Assembly (NCBI GenBank): GCA_028571685.1
Contig: CM053146.1
Location: 63,521,431-63,585,430, forward strand
Reading direction: 5' to 3'
Length of the DNA stretch: 64,000 nucleotides
DNA from: Heterohyrax brucei
Taxonomy: Eukaryota > Chordata > Mammalia > Hyracoidea > Procaviidae
The notes under the pieces were generated by a model. It was not told the DNA's origin. It saw only the letters and a list, made by a program, of their open reading frames with translations, and did no database searches. Positions within the stretch are counted from its first letter, which is position 1. Each line of letters opens with the position of its first letter. This document shows positions 55,074-64,000 of the stretch, piece after piece. Position numbers and translations under genes: made by a program.

Positions 55074-56781
55074 TCTAGAAGCAGAGTATGGAGACAGATA
55101 GGCAACAAAACTAATAGTTGAGTTGCAGCCAAAAGCATTAGCCTCCAAGTACCATCTGGATCCAGAGGTCAGTATTCAACAGAAGTCCCAGCTAGTCCAA
55201 AGTTGCAGAAAATACAGAGCTGGAGCAAAAAGTGAGTCTTGAGCAACATTGTAAAATCCTAAACCTACAGGGTAGGGATGGGGGCCCGCTTAGAGGAAGG
55301 ATGGAGGATTTGCAAAAGTCACAGTGGTATAGACCCTGAGCCTGTGAATCAGCTGCCACAGACATCTTGCTAACTGCGTAAGAATGAGATCAAACTATAT
55401 GACCTGGGCCAGAGAGTGAAGGGGACAAATCTAAAGACTAAGCTGTGGAGTGAGGAAAAGTATATCCAAGGCCATGAGCTGAGCCATTAGGAGATGGAGA
55501 CAGGAGTTTTTTACTGAAGCCAGAGCAACAGAATTAAAAGGAGAGGAGCAGACTGTTCTTCAAAAATAAAAATGTGTTTTCGTGGTCATTAACGGTGGGC
55601 CTAGTTTTCCTATTACGTATAGAAACCAATGGAAAGCTTGTGAAGCTGCTGGAGGATTTTCAGCTCTGGCCAGAGAAGGATATTCCACGTCCTTTCCATT
55701 ACATCACACCATGAAGTTTTACTAGGCTCCTTCAGGCAACATTTCTGAATGTTTTCTATTTTGTACAGATAGGCATCAAGATACAAATCACATGTTTGGA
55801 CAAAGGGAAATACCAACACAGTCGGCAATTCAGAAAAAGGTAAAGTGTGATGGCCTAGGAGTGAGTTTACTGAGTGCCATGTTACATTTGCAAAATAACC
55901 AGACTGAATTGCCCCTGCAAGTGAAATGGAAATCAATGTGTCAGGACAGAAACAGAAAAATGCATGAACTCTACCGACTACGTTTCTCAGTACAGAAAGA
56001 GGCAATGGGTCTTCATTTCTGTTTGCCATTTTTGTCTTATTCACAGATAAATGAACTGGCTAACCGAGGTACCACAGTGTCCCAGATAAATCCATTTTCC
56101 TAGACTGCTTCAAATCATCCCATAACCACCTTGAGTTTAAATGTGCTTTCCTTGTAACCCATGAATGTTCAGTTCCTCTGCCACACAGAATGTGAGCATG
56201 ATCCTCGTCTCCAGATAAACGAAAGACTGCCCAGCTGTTTTTAATTCTGAATCTACCAAATTCAACAAATCTAGGCATTTGTTCCTTGTAAAGGAAATTG
56301 TCTTGAACTAGTAAAAGAAAGGGCCGCAAATATGTGACATATTAACAATGGCAATAACAAAAATCTATAAAATGGTAGGGAATATGAATGATGACATAAG
56401 TGCTAATTTTCAGTTCTGTTTTCCATAGCAGGGGAGAGTAACAGAAATACATGTGGCATTTATTTTATTTTATATGATAGAAGTAAAATGTGTCTATATT
56501 ATCCCATGCAGATAATCTCTTAAAGCATTTTATCAGTAACTTTAGTTTTATTGCATCCTGAAGATCTTTAAAGAGGTCAAAGATCATTTGTTAAATGTGA
56601 TTGGAATTTCTTTTACCAGATTGAAAAGAGTTTTACAAGAGAGAATGCGGATAGTGTGATAACTGTACATGGTCACTGTAACATTCAACTGGGGACCATT
56701 TTCATCAGTAACTAAACACAATCATTAGTGAACCTGATCTAGGAAATTAAAATGAACAGAAATACTTAACTGACCATTTTT
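55074..56781. other. Low-repeat DNA, nothing identified
   Basis: About 1.7 kb. It contains the longest non-LINE frame of the window, 143 codons on the minus strand at 55,613-56,044, without known domain or splice context, opposed by a 103-codon plus frame. Probably non-coding single-copy DNA. Confidence 0.45.
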
Positions 56782-57139
56782 TCCCCCAATGGTATTTTTT
56801 TTATTACTGTGATTAAGTGAAAGTATACAATCCAAGTCAGTTTTGCATGCTCACCTCTCTACAACTCCATCTGCTCTCCTCACCCTGTGACCACACTCTT
56901 CCTTTTTATTCTTCATTTCCAGTATCCACTTAACAAACACCTGTCACCTCCTCTCTACCCTCTCCCTTAGAAAGAAACCAGCAGGGCAGCCTTCTACATA
57001 TGTATAGAACCATAAACTACACACATCACATGCTCACTCAGTGGCCCTGAGTCCAGTCCTTTCTTTGTCTGAAATGTTGACTTCAGTACTGGTTTCAGGT
57101 CTGGTCTAGAAGCACGTCTAGGGGCCATGTTCCCAGGGG
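56782..57139 (-). mobile_element. Family N retroelement, 3' part, with 18-bp duplication
   Basis: Flanked by perfect 'acttaactgaccattttt' at 56764-56781 and 57140-57157. The insert starts at the 3' end (reverse complement of 'gtatactttcacttaatcac') and continues through 'tatgtatagaaccataaact', 'ctcactcagtggccctgagt', 'gaagcacgtctaggggccat' and 'gttcccagggg', where it is 5' truncated. Confidence 0.9.
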
Positions 57140-57244
57140 ACTTAACTGACCATTTTTAAATCTGTCACTTTCTCTTATATGATGACAGTGAGAGGACGAT
57201 AAATGTACATAAATCATGTACCCAGCCAAACCAGTGAGATGAGT

Positions 57245-57450
57245 CTAATAACCAACACCTCTCAACGTGTGTTGAGGACCTACTGCTTCATGGACAGAGT
57301 GCTAAGGTTTGATGTGCACTATTTCCTTTATCCTCACAACACTTTGAGGCAGACGTTGTTACTTCCATTTTACAGTTAAGAAAATGGATGTGTAGAAAAG
57401 AACTTGATGACCATCTCAAAGTTTTACTCTACTTGCAAGCTAGTGAGTTA
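57245..57450 (-). repeat. MIR SINE
   Basis: 'ttgaggacctactgcttcat', 'gacagagtgctaaggtttga', 'tttatcctcacaacactttg', 'aggcagacgttgttacttcc' and 'attttacagttaagaaaatg' follow antisense MIR order. Confidence 0.85.
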
Positions 57451-58764
57451 GTGTGCCACAGTTTAACTCAGAGGACAGCAGACTCCCCGGTCAGAAACGA
57501 AGGACTTGATTTTTATTGCACCGCAGTCTCAGTTTTAGCACTGAGAGTCACAAATAGGGAGAACTGGTCATTCTAGTTCTACTGTCCCCCAAGTTGCATG
57601 GAGGCATCATCTCAGGTGAGAAATGAGGGCACACTGGACCAAGTCACAGCTCAGGAACCCTGAGTTTATGGAACCCCCAATCTTATAAGGCTCACTGCTA
57701 GTTAATCCACCCAAACTTTGTGCCAAATTTAAAAAATCACCTGAACAGCAAACAAATCTACCCTAGAGGAAGACATTACCTCTATCTTCCAAAATTATTC
57801 TCTGTAAAAAATCCTCGAAAAGGTCATACGAAATAAAAGCTGTCATAAGTCATGCAGAAACATGGTAAAACCATGGAGAATTACCTCCCAACATTCACAA
57901 CTACTAAGTGGCAAAGGCAGTATTCAGAACTAGGTCCTTCAGCCATCAAAACCCATGTGTTTACTAATCTTCTATCACGCCTCTTAAATTATGTTCAGGT
58001 TTATAGGTTAGGTCAAAAGAGGCTTTTCTTTATTTGAAGCTTTGAACTGTTGATCATTATACCATATATAGATATATATAATACATGTACGATATTTTCA
58101 ACCTTGAATGCTCTTAGGAAATAGAAATTTGGAGACATTGTTGTAGTCCAAAATAAATTTAAATGAGTTATTTTGGTTAATTGACTTCTAAGGGTTCTTT
58201 CTGCCTTAAGAGTTTATGATTCTCCTTCCACAATATTACTACTTGCTATTTTCTTTCCTCTTGTAATGAATGCTTTACACACAATTATATTCTTCTGCCT
58301 CATTTTGAATCCAGGCAGAATTTCAATAACAAAACTAGGCTATATATTTTAATACCAGAGCAATTAAAAAGCATGTTCTGTTATAAAAAGAAAAGCATAG
58401 GAACTCACATTTCACAAATTTTCATTATTTGGTGTAGTGTTAACCATAACATCAGATAGGAGTGACATTTTTTAGGCAGGTAGAGTTTAAAAGTTTGTGT
58501 TGTTTCTTTTTTTTTCTCCCTATTATTCACAGAAAATTTCTATTTCCTTTTTTTTGTTTAATCAAAGGTTCTAACAGAGGAAGATATTGCTGCCTGTTAT
58601 GAAAAGGTTATTTTCATTTGCTTTCTGAGTAGAGAGCTGGTTCTCTTCTCTATTGCTCTCTAAAGATAAAAGGAAGATGAAAAGAAGCACGAGAGAACAA
58701 AAGAAGTGTGATAAGAGAGTTTCCATATTGTCTGAGTGGTATTCAGTTTGCCATAAGGACACAG
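57451..58764. other. No recognised feature
   Basis: About 1.3 kb of AT-rich DNA with no identified repeats or exons. Confidence 0.45.
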
Positions 58765-58925
58765 GAAACCCTGGTGGCCTAGTGATTAAATGCTATGGCT
58801 GCTTACCAAGAGGTCGGCAGTTCAAATCCATCAGGTGCTCTTTAAAAACTCTATTGGGCGGTTCTCCTCTGTCCAATAGGGTCACTATGCGTCAGCACCA
58901 ACTTGATGTCACTGGGTTTGGTTTT
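58765..58925 (+). repeat. AfroSINE
   Basis: 'ggaaaccctggtggcctagt', 'gattaaatgctatggctgct', 'ggtcggcagttcaaatccat', 'gtccaatagggtcactatgc' and 'caacttgatgtcactgggtt'. Complete; A- and B-box-like regions preserved. Confidence 0.95.
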
Positions 58926-59369
58926 GTCTTCTAAGGACAGTTAGCTGCATAAAAGCTCTACAGCAAAATATGAAAAAGTTGATAGAAACAGCCCATCCTC
59001 TGGAGAGACAGCTGCTAACTGCGATGCCCTCAGGACATGATCGCACCACCCAGAAACCACAGGGATACTTGGGGACTGTAAAGATTAGAAATCAGGATCA
59101 GGACACAGAGCTATTTTCAGTTGATTCAAAAGGTTAGTGGAAATTATATACTCCTTTTACTGGAGAGCCTTAAAGAGCCAGGCTATCCAGGTGAATGTAT
59201 GAAGCAGGAGCAACATCACAGGCATGGCATAGCCTCTGGCAAACTAGAATTCACTTGTTTCCACTTAAAGATATTTAAATTCAGTTTTAACAAAACTACC
59301 CAACTAGGATCTGAACTATATTGGCCCACCAGAGGACCCAATTGCAACCTGTGCCTCCCAGGCCATGTT
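58926..59369. other. No recognised feature
   Basis: About 440 bp with nothing identified. Confidence 0.4.
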
Positions 59370-60003
59370 TGCAGCAGTAAGCGACATTGTGGTAAATGGA
59401 GAAAGGATTGAGGTTGTCAACGATTTCACTTCACTTGGGTACACCATCAACACCCACAGAAGCAGTAGGCAAAAAATCAAGACACATTGCTTTGGGAAAA
59501 TCTGCTGCAAGGGACCTGTTTAAAGTACTGAATAGTAAAGCAGTCACCTTGAAAACTAAGGTGCAACCGACCCAAGCCATGGTATATTTTCAACTGTGTC
59601 ACATGCATGTGAAGGCTAGACAGAAGAATTGACACTTTTGAATTGTGGTGTTGGAGAAGAATATTGAATGTTCCATGGACTGACAAAAGAATCAACAGAT
59701 CTGTTCTGGAAGAAGCACCATCAGAGTGCTCTGGGGAAGTGAAGACGGCAAGACAGTGTCTTACCCACTTTGGACATGCTGTCAGGAGGAGTCAGTCCCT
59801 GGAGGAGGACGTTATGCTTGGCAGAGTGAAGGGTCAGTGAAAAAGAAGACGCTCAATGAAATGGATTGACACAGAGGCTGCAACAATGGGTTTAAGCATA
59901 AAAATGATTGTGGACATGGCCCAAATCTAGGAAGTGTTTCGTTGTGTGCATAAGGTTGCTAGGAGTCAGAACTGACTCAGTGGCGCCTGACAATAACAAC
60001 AAC
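59370..60003 (+). mobile_element. RTE-clade LINE 3' end (5' truncated)
   Basis: The last ~630 bp of the RTE: 'aatggagaaaggattgaggt', 'tctgctgcaagggacctgtt', 'taaagtactgaatagtaaag', 'cttggcagagtgaagggtca' and 'gatgttgcaacaatggg'-like sequence, ending 'cagaactgactcagtggcgc' + 'ctgacaataacaacaaca'. The protein segment CWRRILNVPWTDKRINRSVL (about 59,645-59,705) is the conserved C-terminus of RTE proteins, interrupted elsewhere. The 3' tail is the reference for the AfroSINE tail. Confidence 0.92.
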
Positions 60004-60637
60004 AGGCCATCTCAGACACCAAACTACTGTCATGTTGTCTACCAGACAGATGCATCAATAAGAGGCAGTGGTGAACTGTGCTAGCAGGTCCTTTTCTTTC
60101 AGGCAGCTTCCTGTTAACTACTGCTGGTACCACAACAGTTAAGACTGAAACATCTACCACCGCTGGTCTGCCTGGTACACTCTCAGCACCATCACGCTGT
60201 GTGATCTGAATAACAAATAGAGTCTACTTTTAAAGAGGCTCTAATTTGGCTGGGAAGGCAGGACAAGCTTATGCAAACATAAATATGCTGATGTTGCAAA
60301 TTAGCTGGTGTTAAAATCCGCCGAGGCACCGAAGAGACCCACAGCCCAGAGTCGAGGTTGCTGTCATGACTGCTCTGCATCTTATAATCCATGGCTTATT
60401 AACTCCCACATCTACACACAGACACAGGCAGTCCAGTAGCACATAATCCAGCACCCGAAAGCAAAGTGCATAAAATAAACGACATCATGTTTTAACCTCT
60501 GTGTGTACTCAGGGTCATTCACAAAGGAAGAAACTGCTTATTATTATCCACCATGAAAAAGTTAATTCAGGTATCAGATTCTTGGCTAAGATAAACTTGT
60601 AAATCTATTAATGATACACTATAAAATTTTAAATGTG
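60004..60637. other. No recognised feature
   Basis: About 630 bp with nothing identified. Confidence 0.4.
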
Positions 60638-60641
60638 TGTC

Positions 60642-60689
<48 letters not shown>

Positions 60690-60692
60690 TAT
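60638..60692. repeat. Compound (TC)n(TG)n microsatellite
   Basis: A (TC)n run of about 17 units with one TG interruption passes into about nine TG units ('tctctctctctctctgtgtg'). Confidence 0.95.
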
Positions 60693-60750
60693 GAATGTAT
60701 GCATCTATAGGTGTGTCTATAGCTATAGTCCTGTAGCTGCGTGTATCTAT

Positions 60751-60955
60751 GGGATTTCCGGGTGGTACAAATCATTAACGTTGTTGGCCACTAGCAGAAA
60801 GATTGGAGGTTCAAGTCTATCCACAGGTACATAGAAAGAAGAGCTTTACAACCTACTTTTAAAAAATCAACCATTGCAAACTCTATGGAGCACAGTTCTA
60901 CTCTGACACTCATGGGGTCACCAGGAGTCAGGAACCACCACCAACTGGTTTTATA
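60751..60955 (+). repeat. AfroSINE, long variant
   Basis: 'gggatttccgggtggtacaa', 'atcattaacgttgttggcca', 'ggttcaagtctatccacagg', 'gaagagctttacaacctact', 'actctatggagcacagttct' and 'catggggtcaccaggagtca'. Same subfamily as 18.2 and 45.0 kb. Confidence 0.9.
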
Positions 60956-61930
60956 TATTTCTATTCTTTTTTCTTTAATCTCCAACTGATGCTATTTAAA
61001 GAGCAGATTGTTTTCAGAGAGTAAGTATTCTCTCTCAGACTCTCTTCAACAGAAATCATATTCTACAAGGTCTGTCAGTATCTTCAGATTTTCACTTGTT
61101 TCTAAAGCACGTCAGTTGTTTGCGCAGGCAGCACGTCACATACCCACAGCACAACACTTAAGAGAGAGCACAGTACATGTGCCTCCTTTCCAAGCCAGTT
61201 GGCTCCCCAGCCCATATAAGCACACATCCTTTCCTTGCACACTAATCACTGCAGTGTCCTTCATACTCACAGGGAAGGGACAGCCCAGAATAGGGCCATC
61301 TGTGGAAGGCTTTCGAGGAAAAGTCTTTGCTTGTGATTTCATCAGTTCATGTATTATGCTTCGTAACAAGGTTATCATAAGGCTTGTTTGGGAAAGCATT
61401 TCTTGTGGGTAAAATAGGATTAACTCACAGGATTAAAAAAACTTTAAAACCACTCAGAAAACAAGATTATTCATAGTTATTCAAGATTATTTGAATAATA
61501 GACAACTATAACCCAAGACGACCACCAAGTGGACATTTGCTGCACCTAAATGCATAAAGACATTGTACGATGACTCTGGGGAAATTAATTTGGCGTTGAG
61601 AAACCACTTGAGCTACTTGTCTTTGAAGAAGTATAGTTTTGAAAGTCACAATAAGCAGTGATATGGGACACGAGGAGATTTCATTCCTCAGCCCCACAAG
61701 CATTACACGAGTCAGAGCAGCAGGATGAGTGCAGGAGCACCTCATGGACTGATAGAGTTGTGCAAGGCTTTGGGCTGACCAGGAACAGAGGGATATCGAG
61801 GGCAGCAGAGAGTGAAAATTTGGAAAACAAAGTGAGTAATACTTATTTAGAAACTGAAAGCCCACTATGATCACAGGTAAGACCTCAGTCATTGGAAGAC
61901 TTCTGGAAAGATATTTTCTTAACTCCTACA
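60956..61930. other. No recognised feature
   Basis: About 975 bp. Frames of 134 (61,008-61,412 plus) and 128 codons (61,506-61,892 minus) show no known motifs and are opposed by frames on the other strand. Confidence 0.45.
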
Positions 61931-62145
61931 CATGGAGTCATCTAGGTGGTGCAAATCTGTAACAACCTCCTCCACTGTTAATCAAAAGGCTGGAAGTTGA
62001 GTTCACCTAAGGGTGCCTAGAAGAAAGGCCTGGTCATCTACTTCCAGGAAATTAGCCACTGAAAATTCTGTCAAACACAGTGCTATACCAACATGTATAG
62101 GGCCTCCTTGAGCTGGACTCAACTTGATGACAAGTGGTTGATTAC
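61931..62145 (+). repeat. AfroSINE, long variant, diverged
   Basis: 'ggagtcatctaggtggtgca', 'ctccactgttaatcaaaagg', 'gaaaggcctggtcatctact', 'ttccaggaaattagccactg', 'gtcaaacacagtgctatacc' and 'gctggactcaacttgatgac'. Confidence 0.88.
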
Positions 62146-63699
62146 AGTTTTACTTGCATTATACAGGTAACAGCTAGAAACATTTTTAGTGTTATTGTTA
62201 TAGCAAGATAAAGAAATTCTTATGCCAAGTCAAATTAAAGGAAAAGAAGGTGAAAAATGCCTTAAATCCAAACCCATTTTCCACATGTATGCCAGCAAAT
62301 CAGTCACACAGTTACATGTCAAAATCCTAGCCGGGCACTGAAAGGAATCTGAAGAGCATTGTTTTGTCCTGTGAGTCTTTCAGTGTGTTAAATACAAAAG
62401 TCAGTTCCCTGGGTGAGGATTCTCTCCTCCCAAAAATGAAATTGGGAGTTTCTCTTTTGACACTTCATTTTCTACAAGAGAAAAAAGTTTGGTTTTCTGT
62501 ATCTAACAACGCTCTTTGAAAACAGAATGTCAGCTAAGCTGACAGATCAACCTCAGCGTCACAAAGAGAGACAACCAGACCACATGCTTATCTTGATGTG
62601 ATTCAACAGGAAGTGTATAACACCCTAATGTGTACTTGACAGAAAAAATAGATCAGATCTTGATCTGATCAAGCCTCAAGATTGAAATATCAACTTTATA
62701 GGAAATACAGATAACATGACCAGTAACAGCAAGACATGTCCAGCACAATTCAGAACGGGGCAAGTTCTGCAGAATTAATGACATCGTTTCTTCAACTTAC
62801 AGTTGCAAAAAAAGAAAGCAAACAATGGAGACACACGGCTTAAAAAAAAAAAAAAGAAAACTTGGCAGATGCATCAACCAATACATTCTGTCCATTCGTT
62901 TAGACTGTGATGTGAACAAATCATCTAACAAAAAGTTCATGAGACAATCTGGCAAACTTGAATGCTAACTGAGTTTTGTTTTTTTTTTAAAATCTTCCAG
63001 CTCTGAGGTTCCAGGATGCTAGTTTTGGTCCTGTATCCAAAAACATCTCCTACCCCAAGGATCTGAGACAGGAACATGAAGGACCAGCCTAATCATATCT
63101 TGGAACATTCCAGAGTGATAAGCAACTTATTTTATCACCCACACCCTAGGATGAGTTCCTTAAATTATTCCTATTTTTTTTTCAGAGAAGCCAGTTTAGA
63201 CCCAATTCAGGGGCATTGGCAAATGATATGCAGCTGACCACTATATGTCCTTCCAATGGAGACCCCAGAGAGCTACATTCAAGACCAGAGAAATCAAACC
63301 AAGCAAGCAAGAAACTGCACACGTGTGACACGCTCTAGCAAGTCCTGCTACCAGTCCTGGAAGGCCCTGTGGCAGGAACTATCTTGAAGTCCGGGTGTGC
63401 ACACAACCAAGGGACAAGCAGCCTCTCATCTTACCATCCAAAAAAGGAAATTCTTCAGATCCCCATCGCTAATTTGTTGTCCCCAGCTATACCCTGGGCT
63501 TAGATGAGCTATAAAACCCCACTTTAAATTCATTCAGTGGCACACTGTGCAGCTGTCAGACTTCAAAGTGTTTTCATTTTCCAATTTCTTTCATAAGCAA
63601 CCAAGTCTCCTTAAGTAATTCTTCCTCATGAGTCTGACAAGGACCCTTGAGGGGCTTCAAAGCCCCCCAGTAACAGATCCTCACCTCTGTTTTTTGTTT
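62146..63699. other. No recognised repeat; small palindrome and TATA-like site
   Basis: About 1.5 kb. It contains a 20-bp palindrome (62,651-62,670), an A-run near 62,841-62,853, and 'gagctataaaaccccac' near 63,508. The last could be part of an old LTR or promoter, but no further support is visible. Confidence 0.4.
62651..62670. repeat. 20-bp palindrome
   Basis: Arms 'gatcagatc' and 'gatctgatc' around a 2-nt centre 'tt'. Every base of the arms pairs. Origin unknown. Confidence 0.85.
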
Positions 63700-64000
63700 T
63701 TTTTTAGTTATACCTTAGATGAAGTTTTACAGAGCAAACTAGCTTCTGTAAAAAAAAAACTATACAGTCCCAATTCACCTGGCCCAGGAGTAAATAGAGG
63801 ACATGAAGGACAGAAAGAAAATATGAGCCTAATAGATGCAAGGTGCCATATGATCGAGAGACCATTTCGGCACAGAACCAGAAGAACTAGATGGTGCCCG
63901 ATCACCACCAATGACTAACTGGGTGGGATGCACAGTCCAGAGCCCCTGATGTAGCAGGAGAAACATAAGCATGCAGAACTAGAAATCTACCAAATGACTG
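63700..64000. mobile_element. Family N sequence in two opposite orientations, cut by window end
   Basis: 63700-63757 is the minus-strand 3' end: 'tagttataccttagatgaag', 'ttttacagagcaaactagct'. From about 63,840 the sequence reads in plus orientation: 'gaaccagaagaactagatgg', 'tgcccgatcaccaccaatga', 'gcacagtccagagcccctga'. The arrangement fits a single insertion with an inverted 5' part or two separate copies. Confidence 0.68.

Noticed and set aside
55613-56044. 143-codon minus-strand open frame
   Set aside because: No known domain, no splice or promoter context, and an overlapping opposed frame; chance is likelier than an exon.
61008-61892. Frames of 134 and 128 codons
   Set aside because: No recognised motif, no homologous family, and opposing frames cover the same bases.
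63505-63520. 'gagctataaaaccccac' as a promoter TATA box
   Set aside because: No LTR boundaries, initiator or downstream transcript features could be recognised.

Overview
This is vertebrate, almost certainly mammalian, nuclear DNA, and its repeats point to an afrotherian (elephant, hyrax, manatee or tenrec group). The clearest markers are about forty copies and fragments of the tRNA-derived AfroSINE family, recognised by the head 'ccctggtggcatagtgg', the B-box-like 'gcagttcaaatcc', the 'ggcagttctactctgtcc' block and the tail 'gagtcagaattgactc..ggca..taacaacaac'. There are also three pieces of an RTE-clade LINE whose 3' end matches the SINE tail. Elephant is my best guess for the species, from memory of its repeats. 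Older mammal-wide layers (MIR, L2, L1, MaLR/ERVL LTRs, hAT DNA transposons) lie underneath.

I find no convincing host protein-coding exon, tRNA, rRNA or CRISPR array. All longer open frames are either LINE remnants or chance frames. The window reads as intergenic or deep intronic DNA.

Layout: 1-2.3 kb is the 5' half of a minus-strand L1 (5'UTR with a duplicated monomer, ORF1, inter-ORF region). 2.3-12.7 kb has an L2 end, an unexplained pair of ~365-bp similar blocks (6.49 and 8.17 kb), a long CA repeat, and several copies of a non-coding ~0.85-1 kb family that I call 'family N' (my label). 12.7-17.6 kb is mostly low in repeats, with a MaLR LTR, a hAT element split by three SINEs, and a CpG-richer block at 17.0-17.5 kb that is the best candidate for host regulatory DNA. 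17.7-37 kb mixes SINEs, MIR, L2, LTRs and single-copy DNA. 37.8-42.1 kb is a nested stack: a minus-strand RTE interrupted by a 995-bp family N copy and an AfroSINE, and cut at its 3' end by another family N copy. 48.2-51.9 kb is a plus-strand, nearly full-length RTE split by an ERVL LTR and followed at once by a second RTE 5' end. 52-54 kb holds an MLT1-like LTR and a MaLR LTR with possible internal sequence. 54.6-64 kb returns to SINEs, an RTE 3' end, microsatellites and another family N copy at the window edge.

How the parts relate: the RTE supplies (by family knowledge) the endonuclease and reverse transcriptase that mobilise AfroSINE, with which it shares its 3' end. Family N copies carry 7-18 bp target-site duplications and A/T-rich tails, so they also look mobilised by a LINE. 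The layered insertions give a relative order of activity: MIR/L2 and hAT first, then RTE, then ERVL LTR, family N and AfroSINE.
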